Assembly (NCBI RefSeq): GCF_017873565.1
Contig: NZ_JAGGKH010000003.1
Coordinates: 248,001-312,000 of the forward strand
Reading direction: 5' to 3'
Source of the DNA: Lederbergia galactosidilytica
Lineage (GTDB): Bacteria; Bacillota; Bacilli; Bacillales; Bacillaceae_C
DNA: 64,000 nt
Part shown: piece after piece, positions 54,062-63,672 of the stretch
How the letters are laid out: each line of letters starts with the position of its first letter
How positions within the stretch are numbered: position 1 is the first letter of the stretch
Position numbers and translations under genes: made by a program
The notes under the pieces: model-generated
Database searches by the model: none
What the model saw: only the letters and a program-made list of their open reading frames with translations
Told to the model about the DNA's origin: nothing

Positions 54062-54603
54062 TAGCCAGCCAATTGGACCGGGGCCTTTCACATTTTTTCG
54101 GCCAATGCTGGCTAGAATTTTGAGTAAATCTTTTATAGCCGTTCGCCAGCCTGGTGCTGCGCGTGCTTGCCATAAACCCCATAATTGTTCGCTCACTTCT
54201 CTCATCGCAATTTGCTCACTAAGAATCATCCGTTTTTCCTCCCAAAAATAAATGCGTAGCTGGTATGTCATAAGCACACTTATTAGTAAAGTGATCAACT
54301 CTGCATACAGGTGACATTGCCATCCTTTCCAACTTCATTTCTCGATACTGAGCCACTTTCATATCAGATTTCCAAGACTTGAAGAGAAGTTCAATTTGCC
54401 AGCGATAACGATACAGTTCAAAAATTTCTGAAGCAGGGACTTTTATAGGTAAATTAGTCACATGAATGGAAACATCGGAAAGGTCCCTAGATTTTTGTTT
54501 AATCTTTCCTGGTTTTGTCTGACTGCGCCTATTAATCCGTTTTTCCTGACGTCTCTGTTCTTTAGCTGTCATGCGGTAGATATACAGGGGAAATGATATT
54601 GCT
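54062..54603 (-). pseudogene. Remnant of an IS4-family (IS231-like) transposase
   Basis: Minus-strand C-terminal part of a DDE transposase in two frames. It reads FPLYIYRMTAKEQRRQEKR, then DVSIHVTNLPIKVPASEIFELYRYRWQIELLFKSWKSDMKV (the Y-(2)-R-(3)-E-(6)-K signature of IS4 transposases, with the catalytic Glu in RWQIELLFK). After a shift near 54290 comes LISVLMTYQLRIYFW and a tail ending KGPGPIGWLA. The N-terminal catalytic part is missing and no inverted repeats are evident. Its 5' end abuts another broken gene at about 54605. Confidence 0.85.
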
Positions 54604-54627
54604 TCCTTTTTTGAAACTGAAATTCCA

Positions 54628-55241
54628 ATGAATTTAAAACGTCAATTAAAAAATTGGATCGAACTCTACTCGCCAATGATGTTTGAGTTATTACGAAGAT
54701 TAGAGGGAGAAATTTCAAATGGTTTAAGTAGGGCATTTGAAGAGCAACTACAAGTGAAATCTGGGATCCATATGCCCATGTCAAAAGAATATGGGGATTT
54801 GACGTTTAAGGTGGAAAAGCCTTCTGATTCCTTGGTTACTTCTGGGGTGATTGTTGGGGGGGCAAGTCAATTTTATTGACGCTTGGTGCACCGATGTTCA
54901 TGCCCATAATTGGGATGGCTGGGCTACCCTTCATACAGAAAAAACTCCTGCAAAAACAGCTTGAAGACTTAAAACCTAAATTGTTAGCGGACTTAACAAT
55001 AAAGTTGCAAGAGGTGCATTTTCGATTCTATAAAGAAGTTGAGAATTATGTGGTTTCTTCGATTTCCCATATAGAAAATGAAACAAATCTAGTCTTTCAA
55101 AATAAAAGTGAAATGCATGAACAAGCACTTTTACAAAAGTTAGATCAATTACACAAAGGAGTTACTACAGAGGAAGAAACGCAAGTAAAGTATAGAGAGG
55201 CACTTTTGCAATTAGAGAATCAACAAAAATTATTAAGATAG
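54628..55241 (+). pseudogene. Frameshifted remnant, possibly C-terminal part of a dynamin-like or coiled-coil protein
   Basis: The first frame (54628-54879) encodes RQLKNWIELYSPMMFELLRRLEGEISNGLSRAFEEQL and ends after a run of seven G at 54856-54862. The next frame (54876-55241, TTG start) continues with TLGAPMFMPIIGMAGLPF and a long coiled coil. Changing the G-run length by one or two would join them, so this is one gene of ~205 codons with a homopolymer frameshift. It is truncated at its 5' side next to the transposase remnant. Hydrophobic hairpin plus coiled coil resembles the end of bacterial dynamin-like proteins, but this is inference. Confidence 0.6.
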
Positions 55242-55248
55242 GAGGCAG

Positions 55249-55609
55249 TTGGTCTTGAATGATCCAAATGTTTTTTCGAATGATGAATCAAGTTCCTTAA
55301 TGCAAAGTTTTGATGATGTTTTTCAAATAGAACAGCCGGCAGTTCCGCTGCTATCACCCGCGGAATATTTTAGTCAGCATGTGCATTCTACAAACGGCCA
55401 AAACGAAGTCGTTTTTAATCATCCTGATCCTTTATCACAAATTGGTAAGTACAGTATACCAACTTGTAATCTGCATACAGTAGATCCACACTATGTGAAG
55501 CCATACGTAAAAGCGGATGGTACCTTGTAGATGGATATTGGCGCGGGGGTGAAGGGGGTTATTTACGCTCCAATCCCGATCACACCACATTCAATAATTT
55601 GGGGAAATA
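55249..55609 (+). pseudogene. Frameshifted small gene with VKPYVKADGT...DGYWRGG motif
   Basis: It starts TTG 55255 (or 55249) after AGGAGGCAG. The frame stops at 55530, but the next frame continues VDGYWRGGEGGYLRSNPDHTTFNNLGK to a TAA near 55609. Restoring one base in CCTTGTAG gives an uninterrupted protein of ~117 residues ending in a Gly- and aromatic-rich tail seen in several Bacillus proteins of unknown role. The upstream neighbour is also frameshifted. Confidence 0.6.
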
Positions 55610-55670
55610 AAATGAGATTCCATACATGGATGGAAGTAGAGCTTTTTAGTGTGAAATAATGCGATGTACG

Positions 55671-55710
55671 GAAAGGTGTAGAGGAGCCGCAAAGCCATCT
55701 ACACCTTTCT
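55671..55710. terminator. Terminator overlapping the 3' end of the CNNM gene
   Basis: GAAAGGTGTAGA near 55671-55682 pairs with TCTACACCTTTC near 55698-55709. The right arm includes the stop codon of the minus-strand gene. Confidence 0.65.
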
Positions 55711-57009
55711 TACTTCCACTGTACTAATATGGGAACCTTCCATAGCCTGGACTTTGAATTGGTATCCGTCTGCTTCAATAATATCTCCTTCGTGTAAGTC
55801 ATATTTTTGTGTCAATAACCAGCCGCCGATTGTATCTACCTCATCTTCAAGTAGGTGAATATTTAGTATGTCATTTACTTCCTCTATAAGTAGTTTTGCT
55901 TCAAAGACATAATGGTCCTCGGCAATTTCACGGATTTCTGGGAGCTCATCTGAATCAAATTCATCGCGAATTTCTCCCACAATTTCTTCAAGAATATCTT
56001 CTACTGTAATAATACCAGCTGTCCCACCATACTCATCTAGCAAAACAGCCATATGAGTTCTTTCCTTTTGCATTTTCACTAAAAGGCTTTGGATAGGGAT
56101 TGTTTCGATTACTCGAATGATTGGTTTCACATAAGCTGTAATGGGCTCATCACCGAGACAATCTCCATGTATACAGTCGGTCAGAAATTCTTTTACATTG
56201 ACGAGGCCAATGATGGAATCTTTATCTCCATCAATTACTGGATACCTGGTAAATCTTTCGTGCCTGATTGTTTCCAGAATTTCCTCAATTGAAGCAGACC
56301 TTTCAATTGTATAAACTTCCACCCTAGGCACCATAATTTCCTTGGCAATGCGATTGTCAAATTCAAAAATTTTATTAACATAACGATATTCTGACTGATT
56401 AATTTCACCACTTTTTAGACTTTCTGAAAGGATAATTCGCAACTCCTCTTCAGAATGGGCAATTTCGTTTTCTGAGGAATGTTTAAAGCCAAATAATTTT
56501 ACAATAAATCTGGCTGAATGATTAAGAATCCAGATAAAGGGATACATAATTTTGTAAAAAAAGATGAGTGGAGCTGAAACGGCTATGGCAACCTGCTCCG
56601 CTTTTTGAATTGCGATCGTTTTGGGAGCTAATTCTCCTACTACAACATTGAAAAAAGTAACAATAGTAAATGCTAGAACAAACGAAATGATCTTTACAAA
56701 GGAATCGGCAATCGGTAATTTTTCGAATATAGGCTTAAATAATGCCTGCACTGTAGGCTCACCAAGCCATCCTAAACCAAGAGCTGCAACAGTTATACCA
56801 AGTTGGGTAGCAGATAAATAACCATCTAAATTGGCTAAAAGTTTTTTTGTTGTAATTGCCCGAGAATTACCTTCAGCAATTAATTGATCAATTCTAGAAC
56901 TTCGGACTTTTACAATGGCAAATTCAGAGGCAACGAAGAATGCAGTTAAAGCAATTAGTAAAATGACAAGAAAAATATTTAAAAAAAGCAATGGAGTATC
57001 TTGCCTCAA
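55699..57009 (-). CDS. CNNM/HlyC-CorC family membrane protein
   Basis: 436 residues. CNNM (DUF21) membrane domain of four helices (about 5-195: FFVASEFAIVKVRSSRIDQL, LGITVAALGLGWLGEPTVQALF, VVVGELAPKTIAIQKAE). Two CBS domains (about 210-340: MVPRVEVYTIERSASIEEIL, FTRYPVIDGDKDSIIGLVNVKEFL, AVLLDEYGGTAGIITVEDILEEIVGEI) and a C-terminal CorC_HlyC domain follow. Family members are implicated in Mg2+ homeostasis. ATG 57009 is not preceded by a strong Shine-Dalgarno; the upstream TTG/GAGGAGGTG at 57030-57045 might indicate a start at a TTG about 18 bases further upstream. Confidence 0.9.
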   Translation of the reverse strand: MRQDTPLLFLNIFLVILLIALTAFFVASEFAIVKVRSSRIDQLIAEGNSRAITTKKLLANLDGYLSATQLGITVAALGLGWLGEPTVQALFKPIFEKLPIADSFVKIISFVLAFTIVTFFNVVVGELAPKTIAIQKAEQVAIAVSAPLIFFYKIMYPFIWILNHSARFIVKLFGFKHSSENEIAHSEEELRIILSESLKSGEINQSEYRYVNKIFEFDNRIAKEIMVPRVEVYTIERSASIEEILETIRHERFTRYPVIDGDKDSIIGLVNVKEFLTDCIHGDCLGDEPITAYVKPIIRVIETIPIQSLLVKMQKERTHMAVLLDEYGGTAGIITVEDILEEIVGEIRDEFDSDELPEIREIAEDHYVFEAKLLIEEVNDILNIHLLEDEVDTIGGWLLTQKYDLHEGDIIEADGYQFKVQAMEGSHISTVEVRKV

Positions 57010-57155
57010 GCTAAACTACTTAAAGCAAGATTTCACCTCCTCAGATTTAAAGTTAATAGCTTCATCTTCAATCGTGTGCGGGACGTAGCCCAACGATAAG
57101 GTGAAGATGAATTTCGGTTGGCGTAAGCCAAAGTTACTTACTATTCATAAAAATA

Positions 57156-57164
57156 TGATATAAT
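57156..57164 (+). promoter_or_regulatory. Extended -10 promoter driving the structured RNA region
   Basis: TGATATAAT is a textbook extended -10 element (57156-57164); a -35-like TTACTA lies upstream at 57138-57143. The start would be near 57171, directly at the 5' end of the structured region. Confidence 0.6.
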
Positions 57165-57170
57165 AAGTAC

Positions 57171-57406
57171 AAGCGTTCTTTGATAACGGGATATATAGGG
57201 TCGCACAGAATCAAATATAAGAAAACCAAGTTGTCCTTCTGTGCGTAAAATATCCAAGGTAACGAAAGAACCTCTGAAACTGTCGGATATCTACCGCTGG
57301 AACGGCGGGAAGCAACGCACAGGGAGATGGAAGGTTGCTTTCATCGTGGAACGGAGAAGCTCCCACTTCAAATTATCATTAGAAAATTAAGTGGTGAGTA
57401 GTTCAC
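57171..57406 (+). ncRNA. Structured RNA candidate resembling an IS200/IS605 right end / omega-RNA
   Basis: Nested stems are visible: GTTCTTT (57175-57181)/AAAGAAC (57265-57271), GGATAT/ATATCC (57189-57194/57250-57255), CGCACAGAA/TTCTGTGCG (57202-57210/57237-57245). Then CCGC/GCGG, AAGCAAC (57310-57316)/GTTGCTT (57334-57340), GGAG/CTCC, and alternatively CCACTT (57363-57368)/AAGTGG (57389-57394). The 3' part (GGAGAAGCTCCCACTTCAA and, after an A-T-rich loop, TGAGTAGTTCAC) resembles, from memory, right ends of IS605-type elements that encode TnpB guide RNA. No tnpA or tnpB gene is present. Could be a non-autonomous element, an orphan guide-like RNA or an unrelated ncRNA. Confidence 0.5.
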
Positions 57407-57644
57407 TTTCTCTTACTTTACCCAAAATAGGGGACTTCAATCATAGAAGGAAATAATTTGTAACGTGAATACTTTATTTTTTCTCCTTTACTTCGTCTTG
57501 CATTGGTTTATACATTATCTTCTTCTGTAATTCTAAAAACTTGATACATATTTGTAATGTAGGTATGTATTCCTATTATGATATAATAAGGATCAGCTAA
57601 AACAGGTATGATAATAGTTCATCTATGGGGATGGGGGTTGTTTT

Positions 57645-58433
57645 TTGAATAATCCTATAAAAAATCAAAATATCATTTATATTCATATGAACGACTCCGA
57701 TCGTTTTGTTATATCATCGGGAATTACTTTCTCTGATTTTATTGATGGAATTCCCTTGGATTTGCCAAATCTCTTGTTAATTCGCCACAAATTTGAAGAA
57801 TGTCATTTCAATATGCATTTACTCCTTGAATATGTAGATGAGGAAATATTGAAAAAGCTCGCGACAGATGATGTGCAAGGTTATGGAGATTTCTGTTGGT
57901 TAGATTTCTCAGAAGAGGAATATCTTAACCAGTTAAGTGGACAGGAAATAGCTGAAATTTTATACTTGGGCCATTTTAAGGATCATCTAAAACAACCCTT
58001 TTATCGGAAGCTTCAGAACCAATTTGTCTATTTGACTGGGGACGATGGCTGGTTGAATAAGACGTATTATCAATCTTGGGAGCCTTTTTATTCTATGTTA
58101 GGGGCCGTGATTTCTCGGAAAATAACCAATCAACGTGAGATATCATTTTTAAATTTCCGTAAGAAGAAAATTGTACCTGCGATTCCCGGGAAAATCCTCC
58201 GATCCTTTACAAATGATATGAAAGAGGGATTAGTCATCTCAATTGAAAAGGCAAATAGAAATCGGTCAGTCATTGAGATACCACTTTGGATTGTAGGAGA
58301 TTTTTATGACATGGATTCAATGGCAACAGAATTTGAATATTTAGCGGAGCACCAACGGCCTGATGGTAAAATTGTTTTAGATCGAAAAACAGGAGAATGG
58401 CAAGCACTGACCCAAATGCAAGTGTTAGCTTAA
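57645..58433 (+). CDS. Conserved-looking hypothetical protein (262 residues)
   Basis: Soluble protein without signal peptide or membrane helix. Notable features: an N-terminal DRFVISSGITFSDFIDGIPLDLPNLLLIRHKFEE, an aromatic/acidic block around 85-105 (GYGDFCWLDFSEEEYLNQLSGQE), a basic stretch NFRKKKIVPAIPGKI and a C-terminal HQRPDGKIVLDRKTGEW. I do not recognise the family. The TTG 57645 follows GGGGATGGGGG. Own terminator downstream; next gene is ddl. Confidence 0.7.
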   Translation: MNNPIKNQNIIYIHMNDSDRFVISSGITFSDFIDGIPLDLPNLLLIRHKFEECHFNMHLLLEYVDEEILKKLATDDVQGYGDFCWLDFSEEEYLNQLSGQEIAEILYLGHFKDHLKQPFYRKLQNQFVYLTGDDGWLNKTYYQSWEPFYSMLGAVISRKITNQREISFLNFRKKKIVPAIPGKILRSFTNDMKEGLVISIEKANRNRSVIEIPLWIVGDFYDMDSMATEFEYLAEHQRPDGKIVLDRKTGEWQALTQMQVLA

Positions 58434-58447
58434 AGGATCTTCAGAAC

Positions 58448-58483
58448 ATGTGGAACTACTTAAAGTGGCTCCACATTTTTTTG
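58448..58483 (+). terminator. Terminator after the hypothetical gene
   Basis: ATGTGGA (58448-58454) and TCCACAT (58470-58476) arms with additional partial pairing, followed by seven T. Confidence 0.85.
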
Positions 58484-58636
58484 CGGCATTTTAACGGTAC
58501 GCTTCGAAAAAACGCCCATATACTACTAAGGTAGGTTCAACCAAACGGGAAAACGTCGGATTTCTTTATTTGCTTGTTAAGTTACCAAAATAGCCACCAC
58601 TCAGTGAGCTTTTGGAGTTACATTATTATGGAAACT

Positions 58637-58668
58637 CACATTTGGAAAGGAATCTCTTTCCAAATGTG
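58637..58668. other. Perfect 13-bp hairpin without T-tract upstream of ddl
   Basis: CACATTTGGAAAG (58637-58649) pairs fully with CTTTCCAAATGTG (58656-58668) over a six-base loop. No poly-T follows, so it is not a standard terminator. It lies within the 386-base gap upstream of ddl. The rest of the gap shows no gene; a -10-like TAAAAT near 58781 probably belongs to the ddl promoter. Confidence 0.6.
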
Positions 58669-58819
58669 TGACACAGAAGCCATATATTTAGGCTGGAAAT
58701 TGTAACATCTATGTACCGAAGGCGTCTCGTTTTTATACATGAACAATTAGAAAGTGTTTAGATTCCATAGTCATCCGTGGTAAAATAGATGACATATGTA
58801 AATGATGGAGGATTTTTTG

Positions 58820-59893
58820 ATGAAAATTAATCTTTGTTTATTATACGGTGGTAAATCAGCAGAACATGAAGTTTCTCTTCAAACAGCAAAAGCAGTGATT
58901 CAAGCTTTAGATACAGAAAAGTTTGCTATTCATCCAATCTTTATTACAAAGGAAGGAGAATGGCGCAAGGGACCTGAACTCTTGGAGCCAGTTGAAACGA
59001 TCAAAGAACTTCAGTTTGAACAAACTGAAGGAATTGGAGCTAATGCTCTATCCACAATACTTTCTACTAATGACAGTCAAACATTTGATGTCGTGTTCCC
59101 ATTATTGCATGGGCCAAATGGAGAAGATGGTACAGTCCAAGGAATGCTTGAGTTGTTAAACCTTCCTTATGTTGGAAATGGTGTACTTTCATCTTCGGCA
59201 GGTATGGATAAAGTGATTATGAAAAATTTGTTTGCCCAAGAAGGTTTAGATCAAGTCAACTATACTTGGTTTACAAAAAGCATATGGGAAGCTTCACCAG
59301 AACGTTGTTATGAGCAGGTAGAACAAGAAATTGGTTACCCATGTTTTATCAAACCAGCGAATCTTGGTTCAAGTGTTGGAATAAGTAAAAGTGAAAATCG
59401 AGAAGAATTACAAAAGGCTTTCACCGAAGCTTTCCAGTATGATCGAAGAATTATTGTAGAAGAAGGCGTCACAGCAAGGGAAATTGAAGTAGGGTTACTT
59501 GGTAATGATTTTCCAGAATGCTCTGTTGCTGGTGAAATTGCCCCTAAGAGTGAATTTTATGATTACAAAGCCAAATATTCTGATGGAGACACTGATTTAA
59601 TTATTCCGGCGGATATCTCTGCCGAACAATATACAGAAATACGCAATATGGCAACGAGAGCTTTCCAAGCTTTAGACTGTGCAGGTCTTGTACGGGCAGA
59701 TTTCTTCATTACAAATGAAGGAAGAACATTAATCAATGAAGTGAACACTATGCCTGGTTTCACTCCAGTCAGTATGTTCCCGCTTCTATGGAAACATACA
59801 GATCTTGATTACCCAACACTTATCGAGCGCCTCGTCCATCTTGCGCTAGAACGTCATAAGGAAAAACAAAACATCATCCATACATTTGAATGA
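58820..59893 (+). CDS. ddl: D-alanine--D-alanine ligase
   Basis: 357-residue ATP-grasp enzyme that makes D-Ala-D-Ala for peptidoglycan precursors. Motifs: [17 protein letters not shown] (about 6-22), [28 protein letters not shown] (about 93-120), [16 protein letters not shown] (about 176) and [16 protein letters not shown] [18 protein letters not shown]. The LPYVG...Y/F region contains the residue that decides D-Ala versus D-Lac. ATG 58820 follows GGAGGA at eight bases; ATG 58802 has no such site. Gene order ddl-murF-cshA-ydbS matches B. subtilis. Confidence 0.96.
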   Translation: MKINLCLLYGGKSAEHEVSLQTAKAVIQALDTEKFAIHPIFITKEGEWRKGPELLEPVETIKELQFEQTEGIGANALSTILSTNDSQTFDVVFPLLHGPNGEDGTVQGMLELLNLPYVGNGVLSSSAGMDKVIMKNLFAQEGLDQVNYTWFTKSIWEASPERCYEQVEQEIGYPCFIKPANLGSSVGISKSENREELQKAFTEAFQYDRRIIVEEGVTAREIEVGLLGNDFPECSVAGEIAPKSEFYDYKAKYSDGDTDLIIPADISAEQYTEIRNMATRAFQALDCAGLVRADFFITNEGRTLINEVNTMPGFTPVSMFPLLWKHTDLDYPTLIERLVHLALERHKEKQNIIHTFE

Positions 59894-59898
59894 ATGTG

Positions 59899-60012
59899 AA
59901 AAGCGGAAGGCGGTTACCTAGGGGATAATATAGGAAGAACAGCTACGTTCGAGCGGCTAATAGCGCCACTTCCTAGTGGCAACGCCGATGAACTGAGATC
60001 CTGCGAGCTTTT
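59899..60012. repeat. Intergenic repeat of the AAAGCGGAAGGCGGTT type
   Basis: It starts AAAAGCGGAAGGCGGTTACC and continues CTAGGGG. Essentially the same start occurs at 63194. It contains the inverted pair AGCGCCACTT / AAGTGG-like hairpin and CAACGCCGATGA. Between ddl and murF, no gene. Confidence 0.65.
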
Positions 60013-60179
60013 TATGAAGGAAGAACAATTAAGTTCTAGAATCAGGAAGGGGAAATATTCCCTCATACGGTTAGATTTGCGACTAACAATGTTCATACTA
60101 CTATGAGATGAAAATAAATTAGCAGCTGTCCTAGCATTTATAAAGATTAGGGCAGCTGTGCTTTATTGGAGGGATCTAT

Positions 60180-61547
60180 ATGATACACCGAACAGTGGAA
60201 CAATTGGCTACTATGTTAAAGATAGAAAATGATGTAACAAAATATAAGGAACATACTATCCAGGGGATTGCCTTTGATACCCGTATGATTAAAGCAGGAA
60301 ATCTCTTTATTCCGTTAAAAGGGGAAAAAGCGGATGGCCATCAATATGTTGATAATGCGATTGCCAAGGGGGCTGGAGCTGTTTTATGGCAAAAGGATAT
60401 GCCCTATCCCCCTGAGGACATTCCTGTTTTGGTCGTAGAGGACACCTTAGTTGCCTTACAAGAATTGGCCCATGCTTATCGAAAACAATTACCAGTTAAA
60501 GTGCTTGGAATTACAGGTAGTAACGGGAAAACAACAACAAAGGATATTGCAGCAGCTGTCTTCTCACAAAAGTATCGGGTACATAAAACAGATGGGAATT
60601 TTAATAACCATATTGGTCTCCCTTATACTTTGCTTCATATGGCAGAAGACACTGAAATTGCTATTCTTGAAATGGGAATGAGTAGTAAAGGAGAGATCTC
60701 ACTCCTTTCTAAAATAGCCGAACCAGATGTGGCGATTATTACGAATATCGGCGAAGCTCATTTACAGGATTTAGGCTCACGAGAGGCGATTTCAGAAGCG
60801 AAATTTGAAATTGTGGATGGTCTTGCCGAAAATGGTTTATTAATTATTCCAGGTGAAGAGCCACTTTTACAAGAAAAAGTAAGCATTGTTCAAGGAATTC
60901 GTACACAAACATTTGGAGAAACTTCCATTAATGATGTGTATCCAGAAAAAATTCATTTAGATGAAAAAGGAAACGAATTTACATTAAAGGGTAAGGAATT
61001 TTTTCTGCCAATTTCCGGCAAACATAATGTGATGAATGCTCTAGCGGTTATCAGTGCAGCAAAAGAATTTACAATTTCTGATGACGCAATTAAGGCAGGA
61101 TTAAAAAAAGTTAAAATATCCAATATGAGGATGGAATGGCATAAGGGAATAAAGGGGACGAAGATTTTAAATGATGCTTATAATGCCAGCCCGACATCTA
61201 TGCGTGCTGTGTTATCGATGTTTGTGACAATAGGAGATCAACACAACCGAATTGTCGTTCTAGGAGATATGCTAGAGCTTGGAGAACAGGAAAAGGATTA
61301 TCATCTTGAAATTGGGATGGAATTGAGCCCGGAAACAATAAAATATGTCTTTACTTATGGAAAGCTTGGCAAATACATTGCCGAAGGAGCTCGTGAACAT
61401 TTTCCAAAAGATAGAGTATTTGACTTTATGGAGAAAAATGAATTAATTAAAACACTAACGGAAAAAATAGAAGGGAATGAATATATTCTCTTTAAAGCAT
61501 CACGTGGAGCGAAATTAGAGGAAATGATTGAAACTATAGAAAAATAA
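60180..61547 (+). CDS. murF: UDP-N-acetylmuramoyl-tripeptide--D-alanyl-D-alanine ligase
   Basis: 455 residues; adds D-Ala-D-Ala to the UDP-MurNAc-tripeptide. N-terminal substrate domain with FDTRMIKAGNLFIPLKGEKADGHQYV, P-loop GITGSNGKTTTKDI (about 110-123), NFNNHIGLPYTLL, EMGMSSKGEISLLSKIAEPDVAIITNIGEAHL, NAYNASPTSM-type LNDAYNASPTSM and LGDMLELGEQE complete a normal MurF. RBS GGAGGGATCT, ATG 60180. Separated from ddl by a repeat-bearing 286-base gap. Confidence 0.96.
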   Translation: MIHRTVEQLATMLKIENDVTKYKEHTIQGIAFDTRMIKAGNLFIPLKGEKADGHQYVDNAIAKGAGAVLWQKDMPYPPEDIPVLVVEDTLVALQELAHAYRKQLPVKVLGITGSNGKTTTKDIAAAVFSQKYRVHKTDGNFNNHIGLPYTLLHMAEDTEIAILEMGMSSKGEISLLSKIAEPDVAIITNIGEAHLQDLGSREAISEAKFEIVDGLAENGLLIIPGEEPLLQEKVSIVQGIRTQTFGETSINDVYPEKIHLDEKGNEFTLKGKEFFLPISGKHNVMNALAVISAAKEFTISDDAIKAGLKKVKISNMRMEWHKGIKGTKILNDAYNASPTSMRAVLSMFVTIGDQHNRIVVLGDMLELGEQEKDYHLEIGMELSPETIKYVFTYGKLGKYIAEGAREHFPKDRVFDFMEKNELIKTLTEKIEGNEYILFKASRGAKLEEMIETIEK

Positions 61548-61746
61548 CCTTTTTATTGTTAATATAGAAGTTTCGCCTCATGTAAAATTGTATTCATTAA
61601 CATTTAATGATAAAATTATCACCATCGTTTACAATTTTTTGCATTGAACCATGTTCTTAAGGATGTTTTATGGCAAAGGGACTGGGAAATAAAGTAGTGA
61701 GACAGAATTGTCTCAATTTGAAGGAATCAAAGGAGATTGAGAAGCA

Positions 61747-63189
61747 TTGACGAAGTTTGCAGATTTGAATATAAGCCCAGCGCTTTTAAAAGCAGTTAAT
61801 AGAATGGGCTTTGAGGAAGCAACACCAATACAAGCAAAGACCATTCCATTAAGCATGCAAGGAAAAGACTTAATAGGGCAGGCGCAAACTGGTACAGGAA
61901 AGACGGCGGCATTCGGAATTCCATTGATCGAAAAGATCGATGTAAGAAGTTCGCATGTGCAAGGAATTATTATTGCCCCTACTAGGGAGCTTGCTATACA
62001 AGTATCAGAAGAATTATTTAAAATTGGGAAAGATGCACGTGCACGCGTACTAGCGGTTTACGGTGGATCAGATATCCAACGCCAAATTCGTGCATTAAAG
62101 AAAGGTCCCCATATTATTGTGGGAACTCCAGGACGTATCTTGGATCATATTAAGCGTAAAACGTTGAAGTTAGATCAAGTTCATACACTTGTTTTGGACG
62201 AAGCAGATGAAATGCTTAATATGGGATTTATTGACGATATCGAATCAATTTTGGAAAGTGTTCCAGATGAAAGGCAAACTTTGCTATTCTCTGCAACCAT
62301 GCCTACTCCGATTCGCAAAATCGCTGAACGTTTCATGAAATCCCCAGAAACAGTCCGTGTCGAAGCAAAAGAAATGACTGTTCCATTGATTGAGCAATAT
62401 TTCGTGAAAGTCCATGAAAGAGAAAAATTTGATGTTCTAGCTCGCTTGATTGATGTGCAATCCCCTGAGCTTGCTATTGTTTTTGGTCGTACAAAACGCC
62501 GCGTAGATGAGTTATCGAATGCTCTAACACTTAGAGGGTATGCAGCAGAAGGTATCCACGGTGACCTTAGCCAAGCAAAACGTTTGTCCGTTCTTAGAAA
62601 GTTTAAAGAAGGAAAAATCGATGTGCTTGTTGCGACTGATGTAGCTGCACGTGGATTGGATATTTCTGGTGTTACCCATGTATATAACTATGATATTCCA
62701 CAAGATCCTGAAAGTTACGTCCATCGAATTGGTCGGACTGGACGCGCTGGAAAAGAAGGTATGGCGATTACTTTTGTTAGCCCGCGTGAAATGGGTTATC
62801 TACGAATTGTGGAACAAACAACTAAAAAACGGATGCAACCAATGCGCCCACCAACTTGGGATGAAGCATTAGAAGGTCAGCAACGCATGACCATGGAAAA
62901 AATAGAAGCAGTGATTAAAGAAGGCAATCTTGATGAATATAAAGCAGTTGCCAATGAACTTCTTACTGAATATCAAGACGCTGTGACGATCGTGGCAGCA
63001 GCATTAAAAACTATTACAAAAGAGCCTGATAAAACACCAGTTCACATTACGGAAGAAAGACCTCTTCCTTCCAAACGTGACTCTTATCGTGGTGGCGGTG
63101 GTGGCGGAAATCGCAACCGTCGTGGAAAATCAAGTTCACAATCCTATAAAGGCAACCGCAAGCCTCAACGTAGAAGCGGCCGCCGGTAA
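61747..63189 (+). CDS. cshA: DEAD-box ATP-dependent RNA helicase
   Basis: 480 residues of the CshA subfamily. All helicase motifs are present: Q motif [26 protein letters not shown], Ia PTRELAIQ, Ib [26 protein letters not shown], then motifs IV-VI with [12 protein letters not shown] and [10 protein letters not shown]. The C-terminus has a Gly/Arg/Asn-rich tail ([22 protein letters not shown]). CshA is part of the RNA degradosome and cold adaptation in bacilli. Start TTG 61747 behind AAAGGAGA. Downstream is the ydbS-like gene, as in B. subtilis (ydbR-ydbS-ydbT). Confidence 0.96.
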   Translation: MTKFADLNISPALLKAVNRMGFEEATPIQAKTIPLSMQGKDLIGQAQTGTGKTAAFGIPLIEKIDVRSSHVQGIIIAPTRELAIQVSEELFKIGKDARARVLAVYGGSDIQRQIRALKKGPHIIVGTPGRILDHIKRKTLKLDQVHTLVLDEADEMLNMGFIDDIESILESVPDERQTLLFSATMPTPIRKIAERFMKSPETVRVEAKEMTVPLIEQYFVKVHEREKFDVLARLIDVQSPELAIVFGRTKRRVDELSNALTLRGYAAEGIHGDLSQAKRLSVLRKFKEGKIDVLVATDVAARGLDISGVTHVYNYDIPQDPESYVHRIGRTGRAGKEGMAITFVSPREMGYLRIVEQTTKKRMQPMRPPTWDEALEGQQRMTMEKIEAVIKEGNLDEYKAVANELLTEYQDAVTIVAAALKTITKEPDKTPVHITEERPLPSKRDSYRGGGGGGNRNRRGKSSSQSYKGNRKPQRRSGRR

Positions 63190-63600
63190 TAGGAAAAGCG
63201 AAAGGCGGTTGCCTAGGGGCGACAGGCAAATGTTCCTGAACCTGGAAAGGGGTGAATTTCCCCTTGATAGGTTCAGGGTTATTTGACCCCGAGCCCCTAC
63301 CGCCTGCAGCTGGACAACGAAAAGCGGAGACGACTATTTAGCTGCGTACAAACTTTTTAGGGACCTGACGAGATAAAGGAAACACCATGAGCTTGAAAAG
63401 CGAATGGATGTTGACTTATCGTAGGAAGGTACCGAAAGTTTGCTAGCAGCTAGGAGTCGGAGCTGGACAACGAAAAGCGGAGACGACTGTCCAGCGACGT
63501 ACAAATTTTTCAAAGGATGAACGGCTAAAGGCGTGCCGTCCCTGGCACAACGCCGCTCTGACCTACATCCTGTAGGCCTCGCTAAAAATAGTAAGCGATC
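63190..63600. repeat. Composite intergenic repeat block
   Basis: It contains AAAGCG(A)AAGGCGGTTGCC (63194, shared with 59899) and a direct repeat of a 28-bp sequence starting AGCTGGACAACGAAAAGCGG (63308-63335 and 63461-63488). The end block CGTCCCTGGCACAACGCC with CATCCTGTAGGCC is shared with copy B at 52830-52870 and with the T-box 1 insertion. No gene; the frame at 63077-63286 is incidental. Confidence 0.7.
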
Positions 63601-63639
63601 AAAAATAAATCACAGTCCTCTGTGCCTAGTAATGATAAA

Positions 63640-63672
63640 AAAGCAATCGGGCCGATCCGATTGCTTTTTTAT
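63640..63672. terminator. Terminator between cshA and ydbS-like gene
   Basis: AAGCAATCGG (63641-63650) pairs with CCGATTGCTT (63657-63666), flanked by A and T runs. Confidence 0.9.

Noticed and set aside
57040-57420. yybP-ykoY (manganese) riboswitch upstream of the CNNM gene
   Set aside because: The minus-strand leader lacks the recognisable conserved loops; the structured sequence fits better on the plus strand away from that gene.
63077-63286. 69-codon frame over the cshA 3' end
   Set aside because: Out of frame with cshA's Arg/Gly tail and continues into repeat DNA.
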